A stretch of 64,000 nt of DNA from NCBI RefSeq assembly GCF_001274535.1, contig NZ_CP012410.1, positions 1,895,126 to 1,959,125 on the forward strand. The letters run 5' to 3'. Source of the DNA: Leptotrichia sp. oral taxon 212. GTDB taxonomy: Bacteria; Fusobacteriota; Fusobacteriia; Fusobacteriales; Leptotrichiaceae. The position numbers and the translations under genes are program-made. Every line of letters begins with the position of its first letter. The stretch's first letter is position 1. The notes under the pieces are model-generated. The model made no database searches. It was not told the DNA's origin and saw only the letters and a list, made by a program, of their open reading frames with translations. Positions 38,110 to 47,240 of the stretch are shown here, one piece after another.

Positions 38110-39149
38110 TTACATTTCCTTCATTTCCAAAGCTCTAAGCAATTTTTTGTTATTAAATGCTTTTCCTCCACCCATAACTACTGACTCTAAAGGATTAGAA
38201 GCTCTTTTAATAATAATCTTAACTTCATCTTCTATGAGTTTATCAAGGTTTTTTATCAATGAACCTCCACCTGTAAGAATAATACCATTATCAAGTACAT
38301 CTGCAGATAATTCCGGCGGACATTTTTCAAGCACTTCTTTTAAAGCTGATAAAATCTCATTTATAGAATCTTTTATAGCTTCATGAACTTGGTTTGATGT
38401 TATTTCAATAGTTTTTGGTATTCCACTTGTCAAATCTCTTCCTTTTATATTTGAAATTTCATTTTCTGTTTCAGGAACTTTTATTGCTGTTCCCAGTTCT
38501 ATTTTTATTTCTTCTGCAGTTTTATCTCCTATAAGAAGATTAAATTCTTTTTTACATATTTTATTATGTCCTCATCAAATTTATTACTTGCAACTCTTAT
38601 AGACTTACTGGAAATTATTTCATCCATTGAAAGGATTGCAATATCAGTAGAACCTCCACCTATATCAATGACTGTATTCCCTTCTGGCAACGAAATATTT
38701 ACTCCTGATCCGACAACTGCTGCTTTTCCCTCTTCTATCAGATAAACTTTTTTTGCTCCTATAGCCGCATCAAAAATAGCTCTCTTTTCGATACTTGTCA
38801 TTTCAAGGGGAACACATACCATTAGTTCAGGCTTGAATGGAGAACCACCATATATCTGTTTTACAAAGGCACTGAGCATTTCCCTAGTCGCATCAATGTC
38901 AGAAATTACCCCTTCCTTCAAAGGTCTTATAACTATAGAACTTGCAGCTGTTTTCCCTTGCATTTCCTTTGCTTTTTTTCCTACTGCGATTAATTCACCT
39001 GTTTTTCTGTCTTTTACAATTACTGAAGGTTCATTTAACACTATTTTATTTTTCTGTTTGTCATAAATTAAAACATTAGATGTCCCCAGATCTATTGCAA
39101 TACTTTTATTTATCCTGAAAAAATTCAGAAATCTTGTTAATTTTGACAT
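38110..39149 (-). pseudogene. mreB: Rod shape-determining protein MreB, single frameshift
   Basis: MreB is the actin-like filament protein that guides cell-wall elongation. The first frame (from ATG 39149) encodes phosphate-binding IAIDLGTSNVLIY, VCVPLEMTSIEKRAI, EEGKAAVVGSG and VIDIGGGSTDIAI, then stops at 38529 soon after YVKK. The second frame resumes with EFNLLIGDKTAEEIKIELG and ends with the adenine-binding ILTGGGSLIKNLD. They meet at A-AAA-AAG (38547-38553). A -1 slip, or one extra A, restores 346 residues, the normal length. It follows frr by 24 bases at the end of the rpsB operon. Given the usual importance of MreB, sequencing error or slippage are both more plausible than loss. Confidence 0.9.
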
Positions 39150-39173
39150 AGCTTTCTCCTTTTATTTACTCAA

Positions 39174-39731
39174 TTATACTTTTAGAAGTTCTTTTTCTTT
39201 CTTAGCTAAAGCTTCATCTACCGCTGCAACAAATTTATCAGTCATTTTTTGAACCTTTTCTTCACTTGATTTAAGTTCATCTTCTGTTATTTCACTATCT
39301 TTTTCCATTTTTCTTAACTTATTATTGATATCTTTTCTGACATTTCTTATTGCAATTTTTCCTTCTTCAGCTTCTTTTTTTACAAGTTTTACATATTCTT
39401 TTCTACGTTCTTCTGTTAATTCAGGTACCGCAAGTCTTATTATTTTACCGTCATTTGAAGGATTAAATCCTAAATTAGCCTGTAATATAGACTTTTCAAT
39501 TACAGGTATCAATGATTTATCCCAAGGATCTATTGTAAGAAGTCTAGCTTCAGGTGCAGAAACTGTACCTACCTGATTTAGAGGTGTCGGTGAACCATAT
39601 GCTTCTACAGTGACACCATCAAGCATAGAAACACTAGCTCTTCCTGCTCTCACATGAGAAAATTTTTCTTTTGTACTCTCCAATGATTTTTCCATTTTAT
39701 TTTGTAATTCCGTTAAAATTTCTTCTAACAT
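39174..39731 (-). CDS. frr: Ribosome recycling factor
   Basis: RRF splits post-termination ribosomes with EF-G. The 185 residues contain the family segments VRAGRASVSMLDGVTVEAYG, TPLNQVGTVSAPEARLL and LTEERRKEYVKLVKKEAEE (each in its usual position). Length is standard. It sits between pyrH and mreB in the rpsB-tsf-pyrH-frr order common to bacteria. Confidence 0.97.
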   Translation of the reverse strand: MLEEILTELQNKMEKSLESTKEKFSHVRAGRASVSMLDGVTVEAYGSPTPLNQVGTVSAPEARLLTIDPWDKSLIPVIEKSILQANLGFNPSNDGKIIRLAVPELTEERRKEYVKLVKKEAEEGKIAIRNVRKDINNKLRKMEKDSEITEDELKSSEEKVQKMTDKFVAAVDEALAKKEKELLKV

Positions 39732-39821
39732 TCTACACCACCTTAATTTTTATATTCTTTTTTTATTTTACAAACTCACACAATTTTTACATTTTATTTG
39801 ATTATTTTTATATTATACTCC

Positions 39822-40535
39822 CTATTTTTTAATAACTATAGTACCTATTTTTTCTCCTTGAACCATTTTCAATATATTTCCTTCATCAAGTGCATTAAAA
39901 ACAACTATAGGCATATCATTTTCACGACATAATGATAAAGCTGTCGTATCCATTACACCAAGATTTTTACTTATAGCTTCATCAAATGTTACAGTGTCAT
40001 ACCTTACTGCATCGTCAAACTTCATTGGATCTTTATCATAGATTCCATCTACTTTTGTTCCTTTTGCAAGTATATCTGCATGAATTTCCACTGCTCTTAA
40101 GGCTCCACATGAATCAGTTGTAAAATAAGGATTTCCTGTACCACCTGCAAAAATAACTACTCTTTTCTTTTCCAGATGCCTTATAGCCCTTCTTCTTATA
40201 AAAGGCTCTGCAACCTGAGGCATTTGAATTGCAGTCAATACTCTCGTAGGGATATCAAGTCTTTCTATTGCATCCTGCAGTGCAAGTCCATTCATAATAG
40301 TAGCCAGCATTCCCATTGTGTCTCCGGTTACTCTGTCAAAACCTTCCTGCATTCCGCTCACTCCACGAAAAATATTGCCTCCACCAATTACAATAGCTAC
40401 TTCTACTCCTTTATCATGAACTTCCTTTACCTGTCTTGCAAAACTCTGCAGAACATCACTTGAAAATCCAAAATCCTTATTTCCAGCAAGTGCTTCACCA
40501 CTTAATTTCAATAATATTCTCTTATATTTGAGCAT
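39822..40535 (-). CDS. pyrH: UMP kinase
   Basis: PyrH phosphorylates UMP to UDP for RNA, UDP-sugar and pyrimidine supply. The 237-residue amino-acid-kinase-fold protein has RILLKLSGEALAG at the start, VIGGGNIFRG, DTMGMLATIMNGLALQDA and the C-terminal GTIVIKK end. It is the bacterial hexameric type, regulated allosterically by GTP and UTP. Confidence 0.97.
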   Translation of the reverse strand: MLKYKRILLKLSGEALAGNKDFGFSSDVLQSFARQVKEVHDKGVEVAIVIGGGNIFRGVSGMQEGFDRVTGDTMGMLATIMNGLALQDAIERLDIPTRVLTAIQMPQVAEPFIRRRAIRHLEKKRVVIFAGGTGNPYFTTDSCGALRAVEIHADILAKGTKVDGIYDKDPMKFDDAVRYDTVTFDEAISKNLGVMDTTALSLCRENDMPIVVFNALDEGNILKMVQGEKIGTIVIKK

Positions 40536-40587
40536 AGGTATTCTCCTTCAATTTTTTTAAAAAATAAAGGGGTATATCCCCCTTATT

Positions 40588-41469
40588 TTAATTTCCTGCC
40601 ATTGCAGCAACTTCTGCAGCGAAGTCTGATTCTTCTTTTTCTATTCCTTCACCAACTTTAAATCTGTCGAATGATATTATTGAACTAGGGGCTATGAATT
40701 TTTCAATAGTCACGCTATCATCTCTAACGTACTTCTGATTAACAAGACAATTTTCTTCATAGAACTTTCTCATTTTTCCATCAAGAATTTTTTCAATTAT
40801 ATTTTCAGGCTTTCCTTCCTGCTGTAACTGATGTCTTGCTATTTCCTTTTCTCTTTCAAGGTCATCTGCTGTAACCTGTTCTGAATTAAGATATTTAGGA
40901 TCCATAGCTGCTACATGCATTGCAACTCCTTTTGCTTTTTCTACATTTTTAGGTGTTGCTTCTCCTGAAACATTCAGTAATACTCCTATTTTTCCACCTA
41001 GGTGAATATATGTTTCTATAAAACCATTAGTTGAAACAAGTTTCAATCTTCTGATATTCATATTTTCCCCTATTTTAGCTATTAATTCTGTTAAGTTGTC
41101 CTCTACTTTTTTTCCTTCCAATTCAAATGCCTTTAATTCATCTTCACTTGTTAAATCATGTTCTAATGACAGCTGAACTAATTTTTCTCCAAAATTTTTA
41201 AATTCATCATTTTTAGCAACGAAATCTGTTTCAGAATTGAATTCCAGTATGGCACCTTTTTTTCTGTCAGCTGAAACTGCTGCGAATACTAATCCTTCAG
41301 CTGCTACTCTTCCTGATTTTTTAGCAGCTTTAGCAATTCCTTTTTCTCTTAGCCAGTCAATTGCTTTTTCTATATCCCCGCCATTTTCTTCTAAAGCCTT
41401 TTTACAGTCAAGCATTCCTGCTCCTGTTCTTTCTCTTAATTCTTTAATAAGTGCTGTAGTAATTGCCAC
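40588..41469 (-). CDS. tsf: Elongation factor Ts
   Basis: EF-Ts is the nucleotide exchange factor for EF-Tu. The 293 residues begin with the signature [20 protein letters not shown] and [11 protein letters not shown], followed by the core with [11 protein letters not shown] that contacts EF-Tu. Length is normal. It follows rpsB at a distance of 103 bases, the universal pairing. Confidence 0.97.
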   Translation of the reverse strand: MAITTALIKELRERTGAGMLDCKKALEENGGDIEKAIDWLREKGIAKAAKKSGRVAAEGLVFAAVSADRKKGAILEFNSETDFVAKNDEFKNFGEKLVQLSLEHDLTSEDELKAFELEGKKVEDNLTELIAKIGENMNIRRLKLVSTNGFIETYIHLGGKIGVLLNVSGEATPKNVEKAKGVAMHVAAMDPKYLNSEQVTADDLEREKEIARHQLQQEGKPENIIEKILDGKMRKFYEENCLVNQKYVRDDSVTIEKFIAPSSIISFDRFKVGEGIEKEESDFAAEVAAMAGN

Positions 41470-41572
41470 TTTATTTCCCTCCTATTTCTATTTATTTTTA
41501 CGTTTATATTTTACAAGAACAGGGGAATGGCTTTATTCCCCTATTATTTTATTCCAATGTCTATATTTTCTA

Positions 41573-42364
41573 TTATGCTTCTGTACTTTCTTCAGTAACT
41601 TCTTCAATAACTACTTCTTCTACAACTTCTCCATCTTCAGAAACTTCTGCTTCTACTTCTTCAGAAATAAATCCTTCTACTCCACCGTTTCCTTCAACAA
41701 CTGCATTTGCAATAACTTGTGAGAATAATTTTATTGATCTGATTGCATCATCATTTGCAGGTATTTTATAAGTTACTAATTCAGGATCAACATTTGTATC
41801 AATTAAAGCAATTACAGGAATTCCTAACTTTTTAGCTTCTTCAAGTGCAAGGAATTCTTTTTTGATATCTACAACAAATAATGCTGCAGGTAATTTTTTC
41901 ATTTCTTTAATTCCACCTATATTTTTTGACAGTTTTGCCATTTCTTTTCTTAATAATCCTGCTTCTTTTTTTGTATATGCTGTATCCAATGTTCCATCAG
42001 CATCCATTTCTTCAAGTTCTTTTAATCTTTTTACTCTTGTTTTGATTGTGTTCAGGTTAGTCAGAAGTCCACCTAACCATCTGTGATTTACATAAAATCC
42101 TCCAGCTCTTTCAGCTTCTTCCTTCACTGCATCCTGAGCTTGTTTCTTAGTTCCTACGAATAATACTTTTCCACCTTCTGAAGAAATTTCTCTTACAAAT
42201 TCGTAAGCCTTTTCTGTTGCTGCCAATGTCTGATGCAAATCAAGTATGTGTATACCGTTTCTTTCTGTAAAGATATAAGGCTTCATTTTAGGATTCCATC
42301 TTTTTGCCTGATGTCCAAAATGAGCTCCTACTTCTAATAATTGTTTCATTGTGATTACTGCCAT
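41573..42364 (-). CDS. rpsB: 30S ribosomal protein S2
   Basis: S2 binds the head-body junction of the small subunit. The start is placed at ATG 42364 ([19 protein letters not shown], 263 residues), 7 bases after AGGAGG; an upstream in-frame start would add 12 residues and overlap this site. Core motifs [21 protein letters not shown] and [11 protein letters not shown] are present. The last 30 or so residues are strongly acidic (Glu/Val repeats), an extension beyond the folded domain. It is the first gene of rpsB-tsf-pyrH-frr-mreB. Confidence 0.96.
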   Translation of the reverse strand: MAVITMKQLLEVGAHFGHQAKRWNPKMKPYIFTERNGIHILDLHQTLAATEKAYEFVREISSEGGKVLFVGTKKQAQDAVKEEAERAGGFYVNHRWLGGLLTNLNTIKTRVKRLKELEEMDADGTLDTAYTKKEAGLLRKEMAKLSKNIGGIKEMKKLPAALFVVDIKKEFLALEEAKKLGIPVIALIDTNVDPELVTYKIPANDDAIRSIKLFSQVIANAVVEGNGGVEGFISEEVEAEVSEDGEVVEEVVIEEVTEESTEA

Positions 42365-42485
42365 TGTTTTCCTCCTAATTTTTTTGGTTTTTTCTCCCAC
42401 TTATCTCTGAAAGCAGATTATCTTTACTCTTTTTTAGATAACACCCTACTTCCAGATAAAACAAAGTGTGATTAATGATCAATGC

Positions 42486-42514
42486 ATTTTATCATTTTTT
42501 ACAGCACTTGTCAA
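42486..42514 (-). promoter_or_regulatory. Promoter of the rpsB operon
   Basis: Minus-strand TTGACA (42509-42514), a 17-base spacer and TAAAAT (42486-42491) match the housekeeping consensus. The leader to the rpsB ATG is about 115 bases. It contains a possible stem (TTATCT with AGATAA) that could take part in S2 autoregulation, which is known in other bacteria but not shown here. Confidence 0.75.
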
Positions 42515-42546
42515 TATTTTACAATTCTCATTTTTATTAGCATAAA

Positions 42547-42577
42547 AAAACACGGCTTATATACTAAACCATGTTTT
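42547..42577 (-). terminator. Terminator of the first large outer-membrane protein gene
   Basis: On the minus strand AAAACATGG and CCGTGTTTT pair with one G-U and lead into a T-run, 22 bases past the stop at 42599. Confidence 0.75.
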
Positions 42578-42598
42578 ATATATTTTCATTTTCTAATT

Positions 42599-43705
42599 TT
42601 ATTTAGTAGACAAACTTACTGATAATCCAGCTCTTAATTCGTTAACTTCAGTAGTTACTCTCTTATTTTCATTATGTTTGTTATATTCACTTGCTCTCTG
42701 TACTGGTCTATATTTTACATAAGGATTTATTGTTATTTTTCCTACTGCAGTATCAAAAGAAGCTTTATAGCCTAAATCTGTCCATACAGAGAATGTATTG
42801 CTGTATCCTGTTACAGCAGTATATTTTTCCCATTCATTATCGACTAGAACTTTACCATAAAATCCCTTAAAAGAAGGAGTTGTATAACTTATTCCTGTGT
42901 AGTAGTCAATATACACATTTGATTTTGCATCTTCTCCTGTTTCTGATACTTTTCCTTTTAAATCTCTAAAGTGATGAGTTAATCCGATTGAGTATGATAC
43001 TTTTCCTGCTTTTCCATTATAGATATCTTTGTCATGGTTAAAATCTGCGTTGAATCCCCAACCTTCAGCTCTTCCTTTTACAAAATCGCTTCCTGAAAGA
43101 TGATAATCTCCTGATCCACTTTTTTTAATATCAGTATATACAGCTTGTAATGTTGCAGAAACATTTTGTCCAAATACTTTAAAGTCAAATGAAGGCCCAA
43201 AATATATATCATTTGCTATTCCATAAGTTTTCATCGATCCTGCCGGATCATCTTTTCCTGCTGAATTTACTTTTTTTCTATTTGTTTCATTATACCATCC
43301 TAATGTTGGAGTTACTTCAAATGAACCTAGTTTTACACTTTTACTTAATTCCAAGGTAGTATACCAATTATCTCTCTTACTGTAAGTCCCATTATGAGTG
43401 ATGCTATTATCAGCAAATTTATTTTGTAACTTATCGTTATCATTTTTAAAATTGAAGTAAGCATTTAATCCCCATTCATCATTTAAAGAAAGATTTCCTG
43501 AAATAAAACTTCTTACTCTTGTTCTTGTTCTATTATTTTTTTTAAATCCTTCATTACCAATTCCATTTGCATCTTTTCCATCTCTGTCTTGCCAACCTTG
43601 TCTAACTTCTGTACTAAATTTTATATCCTTCAATACATCCTGTTCTGCCGATGCAATTCCCGATACTGCAAACATTAACGCTAATATTCCTAAAATTTTT
43701 TTCAT
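42599..43705 (-). CDS. Outer-membrane beta-barrel protein (porin-like), copy 1
   Basis: A 368-residue exported protein with signal MKKILGILALMFAVSGIASA. The mature part is a chain of amphipathic strands with aromatic girdle residues and Asn/Asp/Lys turns, typical of a 14-16-stranded barrel. It resembles its neighbour at 43966-45072 throughout (RQGW, GFKKNNRTRTR, VNELRAGLSVSL at the end). A porin role is inferred. The start at 43705 follows GGAGG with 5 bases spacing; an upstream TTG overlaps that site. It has its own promoter and terminator. Confidence 0.8.
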   Translation of the reverse strand: MKKILGILALMFAVSGIASAEQDVLKDIKFSTEVRQGWQDRDGKDANGIGNEGFKKNNRTRTRVRSFISGNLSLNDEWGLNAYFNFKNDNDKLQNKFADNSITHNGTYSKRDNWYTTLELSKSVKLGSFEVTPTLGWYNETNRKKVNSAGKDDPAGSMKTYGIANDIYFGPSFDFKVFGQNVSATLQAVYTDIKKSGSGDYHLSGSDFVKGRAEGWGFNADFNHDKDIYNGKAGKVSYSIGLTHHFRDLKGKVSETGEDAKSNVYIDYYTGISYTTPSFKGFYGKVLVDNEWEKYTAVTGYSNTFSVWTDLGYKASFDTAVGKITINPYVKYRPVQRASEYNKHNENKRVTTEVNELRAGLSVSLSTK

Positions 43706-43798
43706 AATGACCTCCAAGTTTATATATTTATTGTATTTATAAATTAATATATTCTATATATCATAAAGTATTTTTTCATATATTATTATAATAATATA

Positions 43799-43827
43799 GT
43801 TTTACCAGATTTTTTTAAATTTGTCAA
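43799..43827 (-). promoter_or_regulatory. Candidate promoter of outer-membrane protein copy 1
   Basis: Minus-strand TTGACA (43822-43827), 17-base spacer and TAAAAC (43799-43804). The -35 and the A-rich block upstream match the tRNA-Thr promoter region closely (see the findings). Confidence 0.55.
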
Positions 43828-43927
43828 GTCATTTTCAAAGATTTTAAAAATTTTTTTCAAAGCATAAATATATTATAAAATAATTTCTTATTTAAGTAAT
43901 TAAAGTGAATTGTTTTCTAATACAAAA

Positions 43928-43953
43928 AAAGAGAGAAATCTCTTTCTCTCTTT
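43928..43953 (-). terminator. Terminator of outer-membrane protein copy 2
   Basis: AAAGAGAGAAA (43928-43938) pairs perfectly with TTTCTCTCTTT (43943-43953) around a 4-base loop, followed by a T-run on the minus strand. Confidence 0.85.
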
Positions 43954-43965
43954 ATTATATCAAAA

Positions 43966-45072
43966 CTATTTAACTGTTAATCCAACACCTAATCCAGCTC
44001 TTAATTCATTAACTTCAGTTGTTACTCTCTTATTTTCATCATGTTTGTTGTAAACAGATTCTTTATGAACAGGTCTATATTTTACAAATGGATTAATTGA
44101 AACTTCTCCAACTGGAGTATCAAATCCAACTTTGTATCCTGCATTAGTCCATACTGAGAAGTTATTTGTATAACCAGTTACAGCAGTATGTTTTTCCCAT
44201 TCATTTTCAACATTAAGTTGTCCATAGAATCCTGCAAATGAAGGAGTAGTATAAGTAGCTCCAACTATATAATCTAAGTAAACACTTGATTTAGCTTCCT
44301 TACCAGTTGCTACTAATTTTCCTCCACCATCTCTTAAATGGTTATTTAATTCAACATAATATCCTAATTTTCCAAAATTATTGTCAAATATTTTTCCGTC
44401 AGTTGCAAAATCAGCATTAATACCATATCCTTCAGTTTTTCCTCTTACAAAATCATTACCTTCATATGCATAGTCTGCACTTTTTCCTTTGCTAGCATTA
44501 AAGTAAACAGCTTGTAATGTAGTAGAAATATTTTGTCCTAATACACTTACACCAAATGTTGGTCCAAAGTAGATTTCATTTGACTGTCCTACAGTATGAT
44601 ATCTTCCTTGTGTTCCATTTTCTTTTTCTCTTCCTGATTTATGAGTCCATCCTAAAGCTGTAGTTGTTTCAAATGGCCCTATATTTACAGGTTTTGATAG
44701 TTCAAAGTTAGTTTCCCATCCTTGACCTCTTTTCTTTGACCCGTAAATTGCTTTTCCATTTGCATCAGTTCCAACAACTCCACGATGGTTATCATTATCA
44801 TGTTGAACTTTAAATTTAGCATCTAAATTCCATTCATCTACTAAAGTTAATTCTCCTTTTACAACATTTCTCCATCTAGTTCTAGTTCTATTATCCTTTT
44901 TAAATCCAGCATTTCCTATTTCATTTCCTTTTCCTTTTCCTTCACCAGATTTATCAGTCCATCCTTGTCTTATTTCAGTAGTTGCACTAATACTTTTCAG
45001 AACATCCTGATCAGCAGAAGCAACAGCAGAAACAGCAACTGTTAATGCTAATAATCCTAACAATTTTTTCAT
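43966..45072 (-). CDS. Outer-membrane beta-barrel protein (porin-like), copy 2
   Basis: A 368-residue paralogue of the previous gene, with signal MKKLLGLLALTVAVSAVASA and the same barrel layout. Shared landmarks are DVLKSI, RQGW, GFKKDNRTRTRWR, EWNLDA and VNELRAGLGVGL. Its codon choice is simpler and more uniform than that of copy 1 (many GTT/GCT/ACT codons), suggesting high expression. AGGAGG precedes the ATG, and a consensus-like promoter and a strong terminator frame it. A major porin role is inferred, not shown. Confidence 0.82.
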   Translation of the reverse strand: MKKLLGLLALTVAVSAVASADQDVLKSISATTEIRQGWTDKSGEGKGKGNEIGNAGFKKDNRTRTRWRNVVKGELTLVDEWNLDAKFKVQHDNDNHRGVVGTDANGKAIYGSKKRGQGWETNFELSKPVNIGPFETTTALGWTHKSGREKENGTQGRYHTVGQSNEIYFGPTFGVSVLGQNISTTLQAVYFNASKGKSADYAYEGNDFVRGKTEGYGINADFATDGKIFDNNFGKLGYYVELNNHLRDGGGKLVATGKEAKSSVYLDYIVGATYTTPSFAGFYGQLNVENEWEKHTAVTGYTNNFSVWTNAGYKVGFDTPVGEVSINPFVKYRPVHKESVYNKHDENKRVTTEVNELRAGLGVGLTVK

Positions 45073-45126
45073 AACTTTTCCTCCTAAAATTCTTTTTTTA
45101 ATTTTTTATTCTAACAACCTAAACAT

Positions 45127-45155
45127 ATTCTAACACAATATAAAACTTTTGTAAA
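45127..45155 (-). promoter_or_regulatory. Candidate promoter of outer-membrane protein copy 2
   Basis: Minus-strand TTTACA (45150-45155), a 17-base spacer and TAGAAT (45127-45132), 55 bases before the ATG. Confidence 0.6.
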
Positions 45156-45319
45156 GTCATTTAATCAAAAACTAACTTTATGCATTTAGAATTACTAGAA
45201 TATTTACTATTATTTTACATTTTAATTATACTACACTTTTTAAAAAATAAAAGACATTTTTTTCTTTTTTGATATATTTTTTCAATTATTTATTTTTTTT
45301 ATATATAATACATATATAT

Positions 45320-45517
45320 TTAATCTAAATCATCATAATCTAAATCTTTTATTTCCTTTTGAATTTTTTTATTTTTACTTTGCGGAACCTTTAATGTTGT
45401 TCCAACTCCTACACTTACTGGACCTATTGGAATTCCCACTCCAATTCCAATCCCTGTACAGGAAGATACTGTAAAAATCATAAGAACAGTTAAAATTATT
45501 TTTTTTAATCTATTCAA
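45320..45517 (-). CDS. Small lipoprotein
   Basis: A 65-residue predicted lipoprotein. A short basic N terminus and hydrophobic stretch lead to the lipobox TVSSC, then a Gly/Val/Ile-rich segment (GIGIGVGIPIGPVSVGVG) and a charged tail ending DLDYDDLD. The start is the TTG at 45517, six bases after AAGGAG; an ATG 18 codons upstream lacks such a site and would bury the signal. Function is unknown. Confidence 0.72.
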   Translation of the reverse strand: MNRLKKIILTVLMIFTVSSCTGIGIGVGIPIGPVSVGVGTTLKVPQSKNKKIQKEIKDLDYDDLD

Positions 45518-45613
45518 AGTATTCTCCTTCGAAAACAATAGTGCGATTATAATTAAATTATCATATTCCAACTATAATCAACACTATTTATTATCATATT
45601 TAGTTTTTCTTAT

Positions 45614-46798
45614 TTATTTAACGATAGTTGCAACAACTCCAGAAGCTACCGTTCTTCCACCTTCTCTTATCGCAAATCTTAATCCTTCTTCCATTGCAAT
45701 TGGGTGTATAAGTTCTACTGACATTTCTATATTGTCTCCAGGCATTACCATTTCTACTCCATCAGGAAGGTTTACTTCTCCTGTTATATCTGTAGTTCTG
45801 AAATAGAACTGTGGCTTATACCCTGTAAAGAATGGTGTATGTCTTCCTCCTTCATCCTTTGTCAGTACGTATACTTCTGACTTGAATGATGTATGTGGAC
45901 TTACTGATCCTGGTTTTGCAAGTACCTGTCCTCTTTCTACTTCTTCCTTCTTAGTTCCTCTTAACAGTGCTCCAATGTTGTCTCCTGCCTGTCCTGAATC
46001 AAGAAGCTTTCTGAACATTTCCACCCCTGTTACTGTTGTCTTTGCTGTAGGTTTGATTCCAACTATTTCCACTTCTTCCCCTACGTTTACTATTCCTCTT
46101 TCTACTCTTCCTGTTACAACTGTTCCTCTTCCTGTTATTGTGAATACATCTTCTATTGGCATTAGGAAAGCCTGGTCTACTGGTCTTTCAGGTGTAGGTA
46201 TGTAACTGTCTACTGCTTCCATAAGCTCCATTATCTTATCTTCCCATTGCCCTTCTCCATTTAATGCTCCTAAAGCTGATCCTTTTATTATTGGTATGTC
46301 ATCTCCAGGGAATGAATATTCTGTAAGAAGTTCTCTTACTTCCATTTCTACCAGTTCTAACAATTCTTCATCGTCAACCATGTCAACTTTGTTTAAGAAT
46401 ACTACGATGTAAGGAACTCCAACCTGTCTTGCAAGCAGGATATGTTCTCTTGTCTGTGGCATAGGTCCATCAGCTGCTGATACTACCAGTATAGCTCCAT
46501 CCATCTGAGCCGCTCCTGTAATCATGTTCTTTACATAATCCGCATGGCCTGGACAGTCAACGTGTGCATAGTGTCTGTTTGCTGTTTGGTACTCAATATG
46601 GGCAGTGTTAATTGTTATCCCTCTTTCTCTTTCTTCAGGCGCCTGATCTATGTTCTCAAAATCTACTTTTTCTGCCAGACCTTTGTCTGAAAGCACTTTT
46701 GATATAGCCGCTGTAAGTGTTGTCTTACCGTGGTCTACGTGTCCTATCGTTCCAATGTTTACGTGTGGTTTACTTCTCTCAAATTTAGCTTTTGCCAT
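45614..46798 (-). CDS. tuf: Elongation factor Tu
   Basis: EF-Tu delivers aminoacyl-tRNA to the ribosome. The 394 residues have G1 [10 protein letters not shown]2 [13 protein letters not shown]3 DCPGHADY, G4 NKVD and the GSALGALNG loop, followed by beta-barrel domains II and III. GGAGGTAAGG precedes the ATG. It has its own consensus-like promoter and lies downstream of tRNA-Thr with a terminator between them. No fusA or rps genes are adjacent. Confidence 0.98.
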   Translation of the reverse strand: MAKAKFERSKPHVNIGTIGHVDHGKTTLTAAISKVLSDKGLAEKVDFENIDQAPEERERGITINTAHIEYQTANRHYAHVDCPGHADYVKNMITGAAQMDGAILVVSAADGPMPQTREHILLARQVGVPYIVVFLNKVDMVDDEELLELVEMEVRELLTEYSFPGDDIPIIKGSALGALNGEGQWEDKIMELMEAVDSYIPTPERPVDQAFLMPIEDVFTITGRGTVVTGRVERGIVNVGEEVEIVGIKPTAKTTVTGVEMFRKLLDSGQAGDNIGALLRGTKKEEVERGQVLAKPGSVSPHTSFKSEVYVLTKDEGGRHTPFFTGYKPQFYFRTTDITGEVNLPDGVEMVMPGDNIEMSVELIHPIAMEEGLRFAIREGGRTVASGVVATIVK

Positions 46799-46845
46799 TT
46801 TCTACCTTACCTCCAAATAATTAATTTTATATTTATTTTCAATCG

Positions 46846-46874
46846 ATTATAGCATATTTGGTGCAAAAATGCAA
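46846..46874 (-). promoter_or_regulatory. Promoter of tuf
   Basis: Minus-strand TTGCAT (46869-46874), 17-base spacer, TATAAT (46846-46851), 48 bases before the tuf ATG. Confidence 0.7.
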
Positions 46875-46937
46875 CCATAAGATTTTTGTTACTTTAGTAA
46901 GCAAATTATGTTTCAGGTACTACATACTTAATTAAAA

Positions 46938-46969
46938 AAATGACAGTTTTTTCATTTATTCTGTCATTT
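46938..46969 (-). terminator. Terminator between tRNA-Thr and tuf
   Basis: AAATGACAG (46938-46946) pairs perfectly with CTGTCATTT (46961-46969), with seven T following on the minus strand. It would end the tRNA transcript. Confidence 0.8.
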
Positions 46970-47004
46970 AGTTTATCTAAATTAAAAATATTCATTTCTT
47001 AAAG

Positions 47005-47080
47005 TGGTGCCGCTTGTCGGACTCGAACCAACCACCTGCTGATTACAAGTCAGCTGCTCTACCAGATGAGCTAAAGCGGC
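47005..47080 (-). tRNA. tRNA-Thr (anticodon TGT), CCA encoded
   Basis: The minus strand forms a complete cloverleaf of 76 bases. The acceptor arms are GCCGCTT and AAGCGGC with discriminator A and encoded CCA; the D-loop is TAGCTCATCTGGTAGAGCA, the anticodon loop CTTGTAA with TGT at 47045-47047, and the T-loop GGTTCGAGTCC. It reads ACA and probably the other ACN codons. A near-perfect promoter lies just upstream, and a terminator follows. Confidence 0.97.
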
Positions 47081-47089
47081 AACATGAGT

Positions 47090-47118
47090 ATTATATAAAT
47101 TTTTCATTGATTTGTCAA
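47090..47118 (-). promoter_or_regulatory. Consensus promoter of tRNA-Thr
   Basis: Minus-strand TTGACA (47113-47118), a 17-base spacer and TATAAT (47090-47095) are a perfect housekeeping match. The -10 ends 9 bases before the tRNA 5' end. Confidence 0.88.
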
Positions 47119-47240
47119 GCTATTTTCAAAGATTTTAAAATTTCAGACTCTCCTTTGACTACAGCATTTTTATTTTATCCAGATTTTTTTCGAATACTTT
47201 TTTGTTATTGTAAAAACCATTTTTATTCGTCTTTGCCAGT

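Noticed and set aside
47090-47240. A second tRNA upstream of tRNA-Thr
   Set aside because: No cloverleaf arms or T-loop consensus are found; the region holds only the tRNA-Thr promoter and AT-rich DNA.
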